Below, in pieces: positions 1 to 6,362 of a stretch of 22,858 nucleotides of DNA. The stretch covers positions 1 through 22,858 of the IMG/VR virus record IMGVR_UViG_3300006789_000186; one strand, 5' to 3'. Numbering within the stretch: the first letter of the stretch is position 1; each line of letters opens with the position of its first letter. The notes under the pieces were generated by a model. That model had not been told where the DNA came from. It made no database searches and worked only from the letters and a program-made list of their open reading frames with translations. The translations under genes and the position numbers were made by a program. The stretch comes from a virus.

Positions 1-620
1 GCACCGAACAAGTCGTCCTGGACGGGGATGTCCTTCCAGTCTTCCATCATCTGGATACGCTCGAGTACTGGTGTGATTGCAGTCTCGGTGATGTCACCCA
101 GCATGTTACCCAGTGTCTCGAAGACGTTGGTGGTGTGCTTGGCGCTGATCATATGCTCGCCGGAGAAACAACCGTTAGCGCAGATGAATGGTGCGCTGCC
201 GATGGCTACCTGGTTGGCGATGGTCTTGTCGTAGCTCGAACGCATGGCGACCGTGATGGCCTGGCCGGTGTGTCCCGATCCGAAGCCGATCATACCGAAC
301 ATCTGATTGCCGGACTTGTTGAGAGCGTATGTCTCGAACAGTGGTGGAGCGTTCAGTATGTTCGACATCTCGTCCCGTGCTCCGTTGATCAACGATGCGT
401 ACGGAACGGCTTGGTACTGGGTGTTACCGGTGGTTGGATGGTATGTGCAGTCGGGTACGGGTACTGCACACACTGCTTCGTATGGTGCGCGGTACGCTTC
501 AGGTGCGCCGACGGTCATGATTTGTTGCGACTTGAGTTTAGGTAGTGGTGCGACTCGTGCTTGGGGTATTGATGTGTTGAGACGCGGGGCTGCGACTGGG
601 GTCGTATTGTGGGTTTGCAT
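1..620 (-). CDS. DUF932-type phage/plasmid protein, 3' end cut by window edge
   Basis: The reading frame is open from an ATG at 620 to the left edge, giving 206 codons with no stop, so the C-terminus is missing. An AGGAG lies 8-9 bases before the ATG, and the start overlaps the previous stop (TAATG). Around residues 120-155 the protein contains RSSYDKTIANQVAIGSAPF followed by ICANGCFSGEH. This matches the central signature of DUF932 (roughly R-S-H/Y-D-K, G, F-x-C-x-N, F-S-G-E). Family members are common in phages and plasmids and have no established activity. It is the last visible gene of the leftward operon that also carries SSB, which suggests a role around DNA metabolism, but that is inference. 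The N-terminal 60 residues are Pro/Ala/Gln-rich and look like a linker. Confidence 0.82.
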   Translation of the reverse strand, partial: MQTHNTTPVAAPRLNTSIPQARVAPLPKLKSQQIMTVGAPEAYRAPYEAVCAVPVPDCTYHPTTGNTQYQAVPYASLINGARDEMSNILNAPPLFETYALNKSGNQMFGMIGFGSGHTGQAITVAMRSSYDKTIANQVAIGSAPFICANGCFSGEHMISAKHTTNVFETLGNMLGDITETAITPVLERIQMMEDWKDIPVQDDLFG

Positions 621-877
621 TATTCATGCTCCTGTATTGAGGTTGGGTCACGGCACGGCACTTGGACGCGCTCGCATTGTCCGGTTGCGGGGTGGTACCT
701 GTGACGGAATTGATGGGTCCATTGACCTTCCGCGTTGGGTACCGTCCCCATGTATTGCCAGTAGTCTGAGCTATTGACAGGTCCGCGTCTGCGGGTCTTG
801 AATGGTGTTGAGTGTACTACTTGCCATGCGTAGTACCACTCGTCTGAGTCTCGGGTCATGCATCGGAAATCTGCCAT
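620..877 (-). CDS. Hypothetical protein in the ssb-DUF932 operon
   Basis: This 85-residue protein has many aromatic residues (WYYAW near the N-terminus, YWQYMG and HQFRHRY further on) and two cysteines. I do not recognise it. It overlaps the upstream gene by 22 bases and shares its stop with the DUF932 start (TAATG), which supports translation. A GGTGAG sits 8 bases before the ATG at 877. A second possible start is the ATG at 859 (residue 7), which forms a classic ATGA overlap with the upstream stop. Choosing that start shortens the protein to 79 residues. It is probably a soluble small phage protein of unknown role. Confidence 0.6.
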   Translation of the reverse strand: MADFRCMTRDSDEWYYAWQVVHSTPFKTRRRGPVNSSDYWQYMGTVPNAEGQWTHQFRHRYHPATGQCERVQVPCRDPTSIQEHE

Positions 878-1176
878 GTGTGGATCTCACCTTTGCGCGG
901 GTTGCGCGGTAGCTCCTGGAACAAGACATTGAGTTTGTGTTCCGGTGAAGCGGGTATGAGTCCATCGTATACAGCTAACAATAACGCTGCTTTTGCAGGT
1001 AGCATTGGTATGCACTGCTCAGCGTTGTCGGTTTCCTTCTTGATGAGAACTTGATTGGGTTGTTGTCTTTGGTTTAGCCACGCGACATACTTTTCGCGGT
1101 GGGTCTGTGGTCTGCGTTGCAGGGTCCGGGTTGGTTGGGATGGCGAACGTGTACGGTGTTTCTTCTTGTCGGTCAT
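856..1176 (-). CDS. Hypothetical basic-N-terminus protein downstream of ssb
   Basis: The protein has 106 residues and a strongly basic first third (TDKKKHRTRSPSQPTRTLQRR), followed by a more ordinary region (AKAALLLAVYDGLIP, HKLNVLFQELPRNPRKGE). The start at 1176 is well supported by AGGAGG seven bases upstream. It begins 11 bases after the SSB stop. The basic tail could bind nucleic acid, and its position behind SSB is consistent with that, but no family was recognised. Confidence 0.65.
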   Translation of the reverse strand: MTDKKKHRTRSPSQPTRTLQRRPQTHREKYVAWLNQRQQPNQVLIKKETDNAEQCIPMLPAKAALLLAVYDGLIPASPEHKLNVLFQELPRNPRKGEIHTWQISDA

Positions 1177-1187
1177 GAGACCCCCTC

Positions 1188-1571
1188 CTAAAAGGGGATG
1201 TCAGAGTTGTCGTGTGCGAGACGCTGAGGTGGTGGTGCTCCGTTTGCTGGCTGTGCCTTGGACATGAACTCGACACGGTCGGCTACGATTTCTGTACGCC
1301 TACGCTCTACGCCGGTCTTGTCTGTGTACGTGCGTGTGCGAAGCTTACCGTCGACAGCTACCTTGGAGCCCTTCGCAAGAAACTGAGCACAGCTTGCTGC
1401 TTGGCCGCCGAAGACTACGACGTTGTGCCACTCGGTATGGTCGACCCACTCGTCTTGCTTCTTGACGCGCTCGTTAGTTGCGACGCTGAGGTTACATACC
1501 TTGGTGCCGCTGTTGGTTGGTCGTAGCTCAGGTGCTACTCCCAGGTTTCCAGTGATGATTACCTTGTTCAT
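1188..1571 (-). CDS. ssb: Single-stranded DNA-binding protein
   Basis: The 127-residue product has the bacterial-type SSB OB-fold. It begins MNKVIITGNLGVAPELR, continues through NLSVATNER and the EWHNVVVFG strand, then GSKVAVDGKLRTRTYTD, and ends in the acidic hydrophobic tip DNSDIPF that recruits partner proteins in this family. It coats single-stranded DNA during replication and recombination, normally as a tetramer. The linker between the OB domain and the tail is short (about 20 residues), as in many phage versions. The ATG at 1571 overlaps the stop of the upstream gene (TAATG), so the two are probably translationally coupled. It lies within the leftward operon. Confidence 0.96.
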   Translation of the reverse strand: MNKVIITGNLGVAPELRPTNSGTKVCNLSVATNERVKKQDEWVDHTEWHNVVVFGGQAASCAQFLAKGSKVAVDGKLRTRTYTDKTGVERRRTEIVADRVEFMSKAQPANGAPPPQRLAHDNSDIPF

Positions 1572-2023
1572 TATTCCTCCTTGTTGGATGATGAACTGTT
1601 TTTGATTGACTCAAGTGAGTGGCGGACTGCTCGGGTCCACCATGAAAGTTCTTCGCCGTAGTTACCCCATGTCACAGATCGATCGCGATACTGGTTGATG
1701 AAGTCGCTGATTTCTAACTCGACTGTCTTGGCTACTACGGTATCGCATGGCTCGTCACGGTCGATGACTCGGAGGGTAAGTCCGGTTGGGTCTACGTATA
1801 GTGCCAGGTTGGATAGTGCGCCGAGGGTGATGTACTGTTCGTACTGCACAAACGGTTGCATGATTATCCCTTGTCCGTGCAGGTAACCGGCCAGGTAGAT
1901 GAGATCGCTGGGTGTTCCTTTCCAGTGCCGCCATCGGGCGATGACCAGTGGTAGTTCGTGTTCGGTCAGGTGGGTCATGTTTGCGCACAGGTAGGTGATG
2001 TGCCTGAGGTGTGGTTCATACAT
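1571..2023 (-). CDS. Hypothetical protein upstream of ssb
   Basis: The protein has 150 residues and no family I recognise. It contains MTHLTEHELPLVIARWRHW, a hydrophobic stretch (SDLIYLAGYLHGQGIIM), an acidic middle part, and ends in SSSSNKEE. The stop at 1571 overlaps the ssb start. The ATG at 2023 has an AGGA about 12 bases upstream. An internal ATG at 1978 (residue 16) is an alternative start, because the sequence from there looks like a typical folded N-terminus. It is cytoplasmic by composition, with no signal peptide. Confidence 0.6.
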   Translation of the reverse strand: MYEPHLRHITYLCANMTHLTEHELPLVIARWRHWKGTPSDLIYLAGYLHGQGIIMQPFVQYEQYITLGALSNLALYVDPTGLTLRVIDRDEPCDTVVAKTVELEISDFINQYRDRSVTWGNYGEELSWWTRAVRHSLESIKNSSSSNKEE

Positions 2024-2071
2024 GGGGATATGTATCCTGAATAGTTGTGGGTGAATGCGGGTAACCGGACA

Positions 2072-2275
2072 TTAGTTGTCCACTACTGCGCCGTCCTTGT
2101 AGTGCCAGCATAGGCAATCGAACACATCGACTACCTTGATTTCTTGAACTACTGTTCGTCCTGGTCCACGAGTCAGTCGCTGTATCGCTGAGCGCACTGC
2201 GGACATGGGTTCGAACTTGAACTCGGTATGTTGTTCGCCTGAGATATCGGTCCAGTAAACTGAGAATCGTTCCAT
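2072..2275 (-). CDS. Hypothetical small protein (67 residues)
   Basis: The start is the ATG at 2275, preceded by AGGAGG with a six-base gap. A GTG just before it is in frame but too close to the ribosome site to be preferred. The ATG shares bases with the stop of the preceding 48-residue gene (TGATG). The sequence alternates charged and hydrophobic residues (MERFSVYWTDISGEQ, then QEIKVVDVFDCLCWHY), which suggests a small alpha/beta protein. No family was recognised. It sits in a run of tiny coupled genes. Confidence 0.6.
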   Translation of the reverse strand: MERFSVYWTDISGEQHTEFKFEPMSAVRSAIQRLTRGPGRTVVQEIKVVDVFDCLCWHYKDGAVVDN

Positions 2276-2421
2276 CACTCACCTCCTTCGGCTTTGGTTA
2301 GGGCAAGGTCAATAAGTACCGCTGCATCGCCAAGTGAATCTTTCCAATCAGGTTTCGGGTCATCCGAGATAGCATCGAGTATGCTGGTCAAGATGGCTTC
2401 AAGTTCCTCTTTTGTGAGCAC
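2275..2421 (-). CDS. Short GTG-start gene (48 residues), acidic helical protein
   Basis: The frame runs from a GTG at 2421 to a TGA at 2275 and encodes 48 residues beginning LTKEELEAILTSILDAIS after the start and ending TKAEGGE. An AGGAGG precedes the GTG with a six-base gap. The start overlaps the upstream stop by one base (TAGTG) and the stop overlaps the next start (TGATG), so the gene exactly fills the gap between its neighbours. Without it there would be 145 unexplained bases in an otherwise gapless operon. The protein is acidic, cytoplasmic and probably helical. No function can be assigned. Confidence 0.75.
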   Translation of the reverse strand: MLTKEELEAILTSILDAISDDPKPDWKDSLGDAAVLIDLALTKAEGGE

Positions 2422-2702
2422 TACTCACCTCCTTCATCAGTCTTGAAGCTCTGATTGTTGTGTACCGAGAAGTAGACTCCGTCTGAGTCCTTCCCGATGT
2501 TGGGGTTCTGGTCTGGGTGCGATCCAAATGCACGACCAATGTACTGCTGCTCTTTGATCACACGACCATCCGACAGGAGTATGTCGCCGCTGGCTCCATT
2601 CGTGCAGGTCCATTGCAGAACGGTCACACCGTCCGTATCAATGAACCAACACCCATGAATCTGAGGCTCGTCGTTCCATTTGTTGTCGTAGTGGTACTTC
2701 AT
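2421..2702 (-). CDS. Hypothetical small protein (93 residues)
   Basis: The start is taken at the ATG at 2702. A GTG at 2705 is the only upstream in-frame alternative. A GGGGGTGAG lies just before it. The stop of the upstream gene overlaps this start, and its own stop overlaps the GTG of the next gene. The protein is rich in Gly, Asp and aromatic residues (IHGCWFIDTDGVTVLQWTC, then SGDILLSDGRVI), giving the appearance of a small beta-sheet protein. The family is not recognised. Confidence 0.62.
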   Translation of the reverse strand: MKYHYDNKWNDEPQIHGCWFIDTDGVTVLQWTCTNGASGDILLSDGRVIKEQQYIGRAFGSHPDQNPNIGKDSDGVYFSVHNNQSFKTDEGGE

Positions 2703-2896
2703 CACTCACCCCCATCCCACTTGTCACTTTCAGGGTCATGCGGTCGTTCGTACTTTGCCCGTTCATCTTCCGTCAGCATGTAGCCAGCCTTTCCGGTCAG
2801 GCAGACGGGATGATGTCGATGCCCTTCACGGCAGGTCATCATTTCTTGCGTGGGGTAAATCCGTTTCCCGCATGATTTACAGATGTCATCCATCAT
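2702..2896 (-). CDS. Small zinc-finger-like protein
   Basis: This 64-residue protein carries CKSCGKRI (Cys 6 and 9), Cys 22, the cluster HRHH (residues 26-29) and Cys 32. The spacing CxxC-x12-C-x3-H-x1-2-H-x2-3-C resembles a single treble-clef or RING-like zinc site. The second half is acidic and unstructured-looking. The ATG at 2896 overlaps the upstream stop by four bases (ATGA). Such small phage zinc proteins often bind host transcription or protein partners, but nothing here identifies a target. Confidence 0.68.
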   Translation of the reverse strand: MMDDICKSCGKRIYPTQEMMTCREGHRHHPVCLTGKAGYMLTEDERAKYERPHDPESDKWDGGE

Positions 2897-3183
2897 CCAT
2901 CCTCATAGAAGCTGTAGGAGTTGTAGTCAGGTACTTCTTTCGGTTCATACGATGCAACCCGTGTGGAGGGGTGGCATTCGCTCGTTGCGCTTATCAAGTT
3001 CAAGGCTCTGATTAGTCCCACCTTCTTTGTGGGTAGCTCGAATACGGATACTACTATATCCATGTCATTGTCGGTTTCTTCTATGAAGGTTTTGGCTGCT
3101 CGTGTAGCCTCTGCTTTGTTGGCGTAGAAGCTTACTGTTGGTCCTTCCCCGTGTTCCCATCGATATACTTGGTATATTTTCAT
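2893..3183 (-). CDS. Hypothetical protein (96 residues)
   Basis: The protein begins MKIYQVYRWEHGEGPTVSFYANKAEATRAAK, a short beta strand then a helix, and ends in a Tyr-rich acidic tail (DYNSYSFYEDG). It looks like a small alpha/beta protein in which the KAEA...AAKTFI helix follows a strand that could take part in a ferredoxin-like fold. No function is known to me. It is coupled to neighbours on both sides by four-base ATGA overlaps. Confidence 0.65.
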   Translation of the reverse strand: MKIYQVYRWEHGEGPTVSFYANKAEATRAAKTFIEETDNDMDIVVSVFELPTKKVGLIRALNLISATSECHPSTRVASYEPKEVPDYNSYSFYEDG

Positions 3184-3362
3184 ATCCGTGGTCCTTGGTC
3201 GTAGCGGTACCAGGCTGAGCCGTACTCATTGCGGTCGCGTATGGCTGCGTCCTTGGCTGCTTGCTTTCGTTGTTCTGCTTTGAGCTTACGTGCGGCTTTG
3301 CTCAGTGGCTTACTGGCCTTGTTGTTTAGCCAGAGCTTTTTGTACTTATCTATCTGTGACAT
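3180..3362 (-). CDS. Small highly basic protein (60 residues)
   Basis: The protein is rich in Lys, Arg and Ala (KYKKLWLNNKASKPLSKAAR, then KAEQRKQAAKDAAIRDR) and is probably one or two amphipathic helices with a basic face, so nucleic-acid binding is possible. The ATG at 3362 follows the stop of a 24-residue peptide gene by nine bases, and no good Shine-Dalgarno site is visible. Its end overlaps the next start (ATGA). The family is unknown. Confidence 0.55.
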   Translation of the reverse strand: MSQIDKYKKLWLNNKASKPLSKAARKLKAEQRKQAAKDAAIRDRNEYGSAWYRYDQGPRI

Positions 3363-3371
3363 GGGTTGTCT

Positions 3372-3446
3372 TTATGAGATGAAGAGTGAGAGAAACATCA
3401 GCGTGTATGTGCTGAAGAGAATGCTGGCGTATAGTTCCCAGATCAT
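3372..3446 (-). CDS. Candidate 24-residue membrane peptide
   Basis: An ATG at 3446 opens a 24-codon frame ending in TAA at 3372. The peptide begins MIWELYASILFSTYTLMF and is followed by six further, mostly hydrophobic residues (LSLFIS), enough for one membrane span. The ATG overlaps the TGA of the upstream gene by four bases (ATGA), and AAAGG lies eight to nine bases upstream. It fills the otherwise empty space before the gene at 3362. Short single-span phage peptides can act in host takeover or lysis control. The assignment rests on coupling and hydrophobicity only. Confidence 0.5.
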   Translation of the reverse strand: MIWELYASILFSTYTLMFLSLFIS

Positions 3447-3757
3447 GATGTACCTTTGTCGGGTATGGGTTGAGGTTCGATGGTGATCCACTTGGTGTTC
3501 TCTGGCGTGCGAATGCCTTCGGATCCGTCGTACTCGGTGATCAGGTATTGATTGCCGGTGATGGTGACTACGTTTAGTTCGGCACAATCGCCGTTGGCTT
3601 CTTTGCCGAATAGTTTAACGACTGCGATGAGGTCGGGGTCGTGACGTGGAACATTCCATGAGTCGAACTCGCGGTCTGTGCGTGATTCCCATGCGGCCTC
3701 GGCTGCGGGGCTTAGGCCGAAGCCGCCGTAACATTGATTGATAACTACTTGAGGCAT
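3443..3757 (-). CDS. Conserved phage protein of unknown function
   Basis: The 104-residue protein starts MPQVVINQCYGGFGLS, has IPRHDPDL-like and GKEANGDCAEL segments in the middle, and continues with VTITGNQYLITEYDG. This order (VxIN-x-C-GGF-x-LS, R-x-DPxL, G-EA-G-x-x-A-L, IxEYDG) is one I recall from small conserved proteins in many unrelated tailed phages. Their function is not established. The ATG at 3757 overlaps the upstream stop by one base (TAATG), and the stop overlaps the membrane-peptide start. The protein looks soluble and cytoplasmic. Confidence 0.75.
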   Translation of the reverse strand: MPQVVINQCYGGFGLSPAAEAAWESRTDREFDSWNVPRHDPDLIAVVKLFGKEANGDCAELNVVTITGNQYLITEYDGSEGIRTPENTKWITIEPQPIPDKGTS

Positions 3758-4131
3758 TAGTATTCCTTGATGGTTGTGAAGGCTGCGCCTTCGTTACACA
3801 GAGAGCAGCAGATCTTTTCTTTGTGGGCGTATTCGTATGTGCCGAGATCGATCAAAGGATGGACGTCGATCACACCGCTGTATGTGTTCGCATCTTCTTC
3901 AGGTATGTAGAACCTCATGCGTCCATGCTGGTCGACCCAGTCGGAGATGTCATCATGGTCCCAGGTATAGGTACGACACTTGAGGTTGGTACACTTAGCC
4001 AATACCTGGTTGGGTAGAGTTGGTAGTCGGTCTGCTTCTATGTCACAGTCGCAGCAGTGATGTCCTCGACCGAAGTCTTTGAGGCAGTGTGGGCAGTAAT
4101 AGTTCTGGTCTACTTCGTTTCCCGCGTACAT
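3757..4131 (-). CDS. Cys-rich, probably zinc-binding protein
   Basis: This 124-residue protein carries several cysteine pairs: YYCPHC (13, 16), HHCCDC (26, 27, 29), CTNLKC (47, 52) and CCSLC (108, 109, 112). These could form two zinc ribbons, one near each end. The middle is acidic and aromatic. The ATG at 4131 has GAGGAG eight bases upstream, so the 22-base overlap with the previous gene looks genuine. Its role is unknown. A DNA- or protein-binding zinc protein is the simplest reading. Confidence 0.7.
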   Translation of the reverse strand: MYAGNEVDQNYYCPHCLKDFGRGHHCCDCDIEADRLPTLPNQVLAKCTNLKCRTYTWDHDDISDWVDQHGRMRFYIPEEDANTYSGVIDVHPLIDLGTYEYAHKEKICCSLCNEGAAFTTIKEY

Positions 4132-4520
4132 TTGATATGCTCCTCGATGTATTCGTGGATGGATCCTGGTGATGACAGGTGTTGCTTTACTGCCATGATA
4201 TTGTGACTCGCATTAGTCAGATCAATGATCGCTTGGCGTGCACAGTTCGCGGCGTAGTTGTTGATCTCGAGCCACGCACTTGTGTATATGAGCTTGCGTT
4301 CTCTGTGACGTCGGCCGCCGGTAGTCTGCAAGAGGTCTTCGAGATGTCGGATAGTCTGCCCGATGTTCTGGTACATGTCGCCGACAGAATCATGGAAGAA
4401 GATATAATTGTCGGCTGCAACACAGGAGTCACGTTGACAGCTGCGGCATCGCCCATCGAGATTTGTTAGCTCGTCGATGTCTCGCTCTAAGCACACTCTA
4501 CATTTATTAGTCGTAGACAT
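4110..4520 (-). CDS. First gene of the leftward operon; N-terminal zinc-ribbon-like protein
   Basis: The 136-residue product has CRVC (7, 10) and CRSC (25, 28), a likely zinc ribbon, followed by a long helical region (SVGDMYQNIGQTIRHLEDLL and onward). The ATG at 4520 is preceded by AGGAGATCAA, a strong site. It is the most upstream gene of the 15-gene block. Transcription must start within the 4521-5311 non-coding region, where repeated GTTAC-core motifs lie. No known family was identified. Confidence 0.68.
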   Translation of the reverse strand: MSTTNKCRVCLERDIDELTNLDGRCRSCQRDSCVAADNYIFFHDSVGDMYQNIGQTIRHLEDLLQTTGGRRHRERKLIYTSAWLEINNYAANCARQAIIDLTNASHNIMAVKQHLSSPGSIHEYIEEHIKCTRETK

Positions 4521-5311
4521 TTGATCTCCTGGAACGTGCGCCCTGTTGTTGTTGCGTACTGAGCCGGACGCCCGCTCATTGTTCGCTCAACCCTCGGGGG
4601 TTTGTCTCCGAAGGATTTGTCAGTCAAAGTCCCTGACCGTGGACGCCTCGGTTGTGGGTTCGCAACAGCTTGTGGTCTGGGCTGTCGTCGATCAATTTAT
4701 GTTTAGGCATTGAGCGCCTGCTTGATAGTTGCAGTTGGACATACAACATGTGTCGCTGGTTTATGCTTTTACGCACGACACATTCTTGGACTATCAAGTC
4801 TTATCACCCGTTTTCTTATAGACACTACGGGTAGCGTCTTGACATGGTGTAACCACCAACATGCAGGTGGTAACGCGATAAGCTAGGAACAACCTGGACT
4901 ATCGAGGTGTAACCCTGTTACCCACTTTTTTAGGGGGTAGATAGAAGTGCTGAGTAGCTCGAGACAATCGATGAATACTGTATAGATGCTGATGCGCCTG
5001 ACTGACGAGCGCTTATTTTCTATGTATTCAATTATGTGGTTACAGTGGTTACACTTCTTTATATCTAACTATCTACCTGGCATATGGTGTAACCCACTTT
5101 GGGTAACGTTCGGGTTACTGGGTTACAGAATAAAACCTTTATTTAGAAAGCTAAAGAATAAACTAGAAGTCGCCGGTACTCTGATTTGTAAATGCCTCCC
5201 TGCGGTCCGTCCCCAGGTGAGGTGAGGTTGGAAGTACGTGCATCGGAAGTGAGTATGGGTTTCCGGGTGCGAGTGTTCGAACCTGCGAAGAGTAAGTATT
5301 CATAAGTCTAT
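4521..5311. other. Non-coding control region upstream of the leftward operon
   Basis: About 790 bases have no convincing gene on either strand, and composition turns visibly more AT-rich around 4700-5170. Contents seen: a short AACCC/GGGTT hairpin near 4590, a TTGACA hexamer at 4839-4844 without a clear -10 partner, and a cluster of GTTAC/GTAAC-core motifs (4846-5127, listed separately). The region must contain the promoter for the leftward operon, but I could not choose one confidently. A TTCGAA-containing stretch near 5268 resembles a tRNA T-loop, but no cloverleaf could be built. Confidence 0.6.
4846..5127. repeat. Array of GTTAC/GTAAC-core motifs
   Basis: At least ten copies of GTTAC or its complement GTAAC lie in 282 bases, most embedded in GGTGTAACC or GGTTACA. 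GGTGTAACC occurs at 4846, 4906 and 5086. Related copies are GGTGGTAAC (4866), GTTACC (4917), GGTTACA (5038), GGTTACAC (5047), GGGTAAC (5101), GGGTTAC (5112) and GGGTTACAG (5120). Some form inverted pairs, such as the two near 4906-4922. Clustered, mixed-orientation copies of one core suggest binding sites for a regulator or an origin-binding protein. No protein can be assigned to them. Confidence 0.6.
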
Positions 5312-5333
5312 AAAAAAGATGTCGGCAGACATC
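5312..5333 (-). terminator. Second leftward terminator
   Basis: On the minus strand a GATGTC/GACATC stem with a four-base loop (TGCC) is followed immediately by a run of six T. Two further G-T pairs can extend the stem. It lies about 20 bases beyond the first terminator and would back it up. Confidence 0.65.
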
Positions 5334-5353
5334 CCTTTTCCTCCTCTCGTACA

Positions 5354-5389
5354 AAAGAAAGGCCCGGACTGCCGAAGCAGCCCGAGCCA
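5354..5389 (-). terminator. Rho-independent terminator of the 5412-6182 gene
   Basis: Read on the minus strand, GGCTCGGGCTGC pairs with GCAGTCCGGGCC (12 pairs, two of them G-T) around a TTCG tetraloop, and is followed by TTTCTTTT. It lies 22 bases after the gene's stop. This is a strong intrinsic terminator that isolates the gene from the leftward operon. Confidence 0.92.
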
Positions 5390-5411
5390 AGGTGACCCAG
5401 CGGGTGAGAGC

Positions 5412-6182
5412 TTACTCTCCAATCATGTTGCCCAAGTCACGGACGGACTTGTTGTGCTCACGAACGGTGGCCTTCTTCAAGTCAACGGGGTTGTCGAGGG
5501 TGTCGAAGTCGATGGGCTCGTCTTCTTCCAGGACAGGCTTCGCACGGAAGTAGAGACCAAAGGAGTTGAAGTTCTCTGTGTCGTACGTCCGCTCAACAAC
5601 TGTGAGGTTGTAGAAGTTGTTGTTGAGGCTGGCCTGCTCGCGGGGCCAGTTGTAGAGGAAGGTCTCACCGGTGAAACTGTTCACACCCTGGTTGCGCCAG
5701 CAGGAGAAGGTTTCAACATGTCTCAGGACACGAGCCAGGCTAAAGCAGAGCTTCAGTTGGTGCTGGGGAGTAGCTTTCTTTCCGAGCCCTACGATGCCTT
5801 GCATAGTACGCTTGACAATGAGGAGCCAGGTGTCGAAGTCAACGTTGATGGCCAAGTGGGTCTCACCGTTGTAAGTTTCTCCCGACGAGAAGAAGTCGTC
5901 GAGGTCAAGACCGTCCGTAAGAGACTGTCTGCGCGTGTACATCAAGCGAGCAGCGTCGAACATCCAAGTACGCTCAGGGTCTTTCTGAACGAGTTGCGGT
6001 CCGTACTGAACGCTGGCACCCTTGACCATGCACTCAACCTTTGCGCGGTTCTCCTCAGTATCGGTGAGGTTGCGCCAAGGCTCGCTGAGCAGGAGCTTAA
6101 TCTTGACTTTCACCTCGTCGCACAGAGCGTTGATTTTCTGTTGAGTTGGTGAGAGCTTACGAGTTTGTTGGTTTGAAGGCAT
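5412..6182 (-). CDS. Unrecognised 256-residue protein, separately transcribed
   Basis: The start is placed at the ATG at 6182 because AAAGGA lies eight bases upstream. An in-frame ATG at 6233 has no such site. The product starts MPSNQQTRKLSPTQQK. It has a helical first half, a middle with DTWLLIVKRTMQGIVGLG and HQLKLCFSLARVLRHVE, a section of strands (NSFTGETFLYNW, then NNFYNLTVVERTYD) and an acidic stretch (VLEEDEPIDFDTLD) near the end. No signal peptide, membrane span or known motif was found. The opposite strand is also open for 277 codons, a known side effect of biased codon use, but lacks any sensible protein character. The gene is flanked by two terminators and a 1.2-kb non-coding region, so it is its own transcription unit. 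The codon use looks strongly selected (CTC, GTG, AAG, GAG), which would suit high expression. Confidence 0.85.
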   Translation of the reverse strand: MPSNQQTRKLSPTQQKINALCDEVKVKIKLLLSEPWRNLTDTEENRAKVECMVKGASVQYGPQLVQKDPERTWMFDAARLMYTRRQSLTDGLDLDDFFSSGETYNGETHLAINVDFDTWLLIVKRTMQGIVGLGKKATPQHQLKLCFSLARVLRHVETFSCWRNQGVNSFTGETFLYNWPREQASLNNNFYNLTVVERTYDTENFNSFGLYFRAKPVLEEDEPIDFDTLDNPVDLKKATVREHNKSVRDLGNMIGE

Positions 6183-6257
6183 TACACTTTCCTTTATGAT
6201 TATTGATGAATTGAGGATGAGAGTCATTCTCACCCTTTTCCCATAGATATTGAGATT

Positions 6258-6299
6258 TCAAAGAAGAAGAAAAAAGAGAATAAGAGAGGAAGGAAGGAT
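6258..6299. other. Purine-rich tract (polypyrimidine on the minus strand)
   Basis: The plus strand is almost entirely A and G here (GAAGAAGAAAAAAGAG then GAGGAAGGAAGGA). On the minus strand it is a CT-rich leader segment 75-115 bases upstream of the 6182 ATG. It could be an unstructured leader, or a binding site for a pyrimidine-tract protein. Confidence 0.5.
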
Positions 6300-6310
6300 G
6301 ATATGAACGA

Positions 6311-6330
6311 TTACATTGGACTGACCTCCT
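6311..6330 (-). promoter_or_regulatory. Candidate start-stop minigene with strong ribosome site
   Basis: On the minus strand a full AGGAGG (6325-6330) is followed after eight bases by ATG TAA (6311-6316), a start codon immediately followed by a stop. It sits about 130 bases upstream of the ATG at 6182, inside the presumed leader of that gene. Start-stop elements can stall ribosomes or drain initiator tRNA, like the lambda bar minigenes, but this could also be a chance ribosome-binding sequence. Confidence 0.4.
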
Positions 6331-6362
6331 GGGGTTAGGTAAGCTAAGAACACGTACAAAAA

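Noticed and set aside
5255-5290. TTCGAA-containing T-loop-like sequence suggesting a tRNA
   Set aside because: The flanking bases do not form a T stem, and no acceptor, D or anticodon arm could be built on either strand.
5319-6152. 277-codon plus-strand frame opposite the 5412-6182 gene
   Set aside because: Low-complexity Val/Glu-rich sequence without a ribosome site. The minus frame has a strong start site and an intrinsic terminator in the right place.
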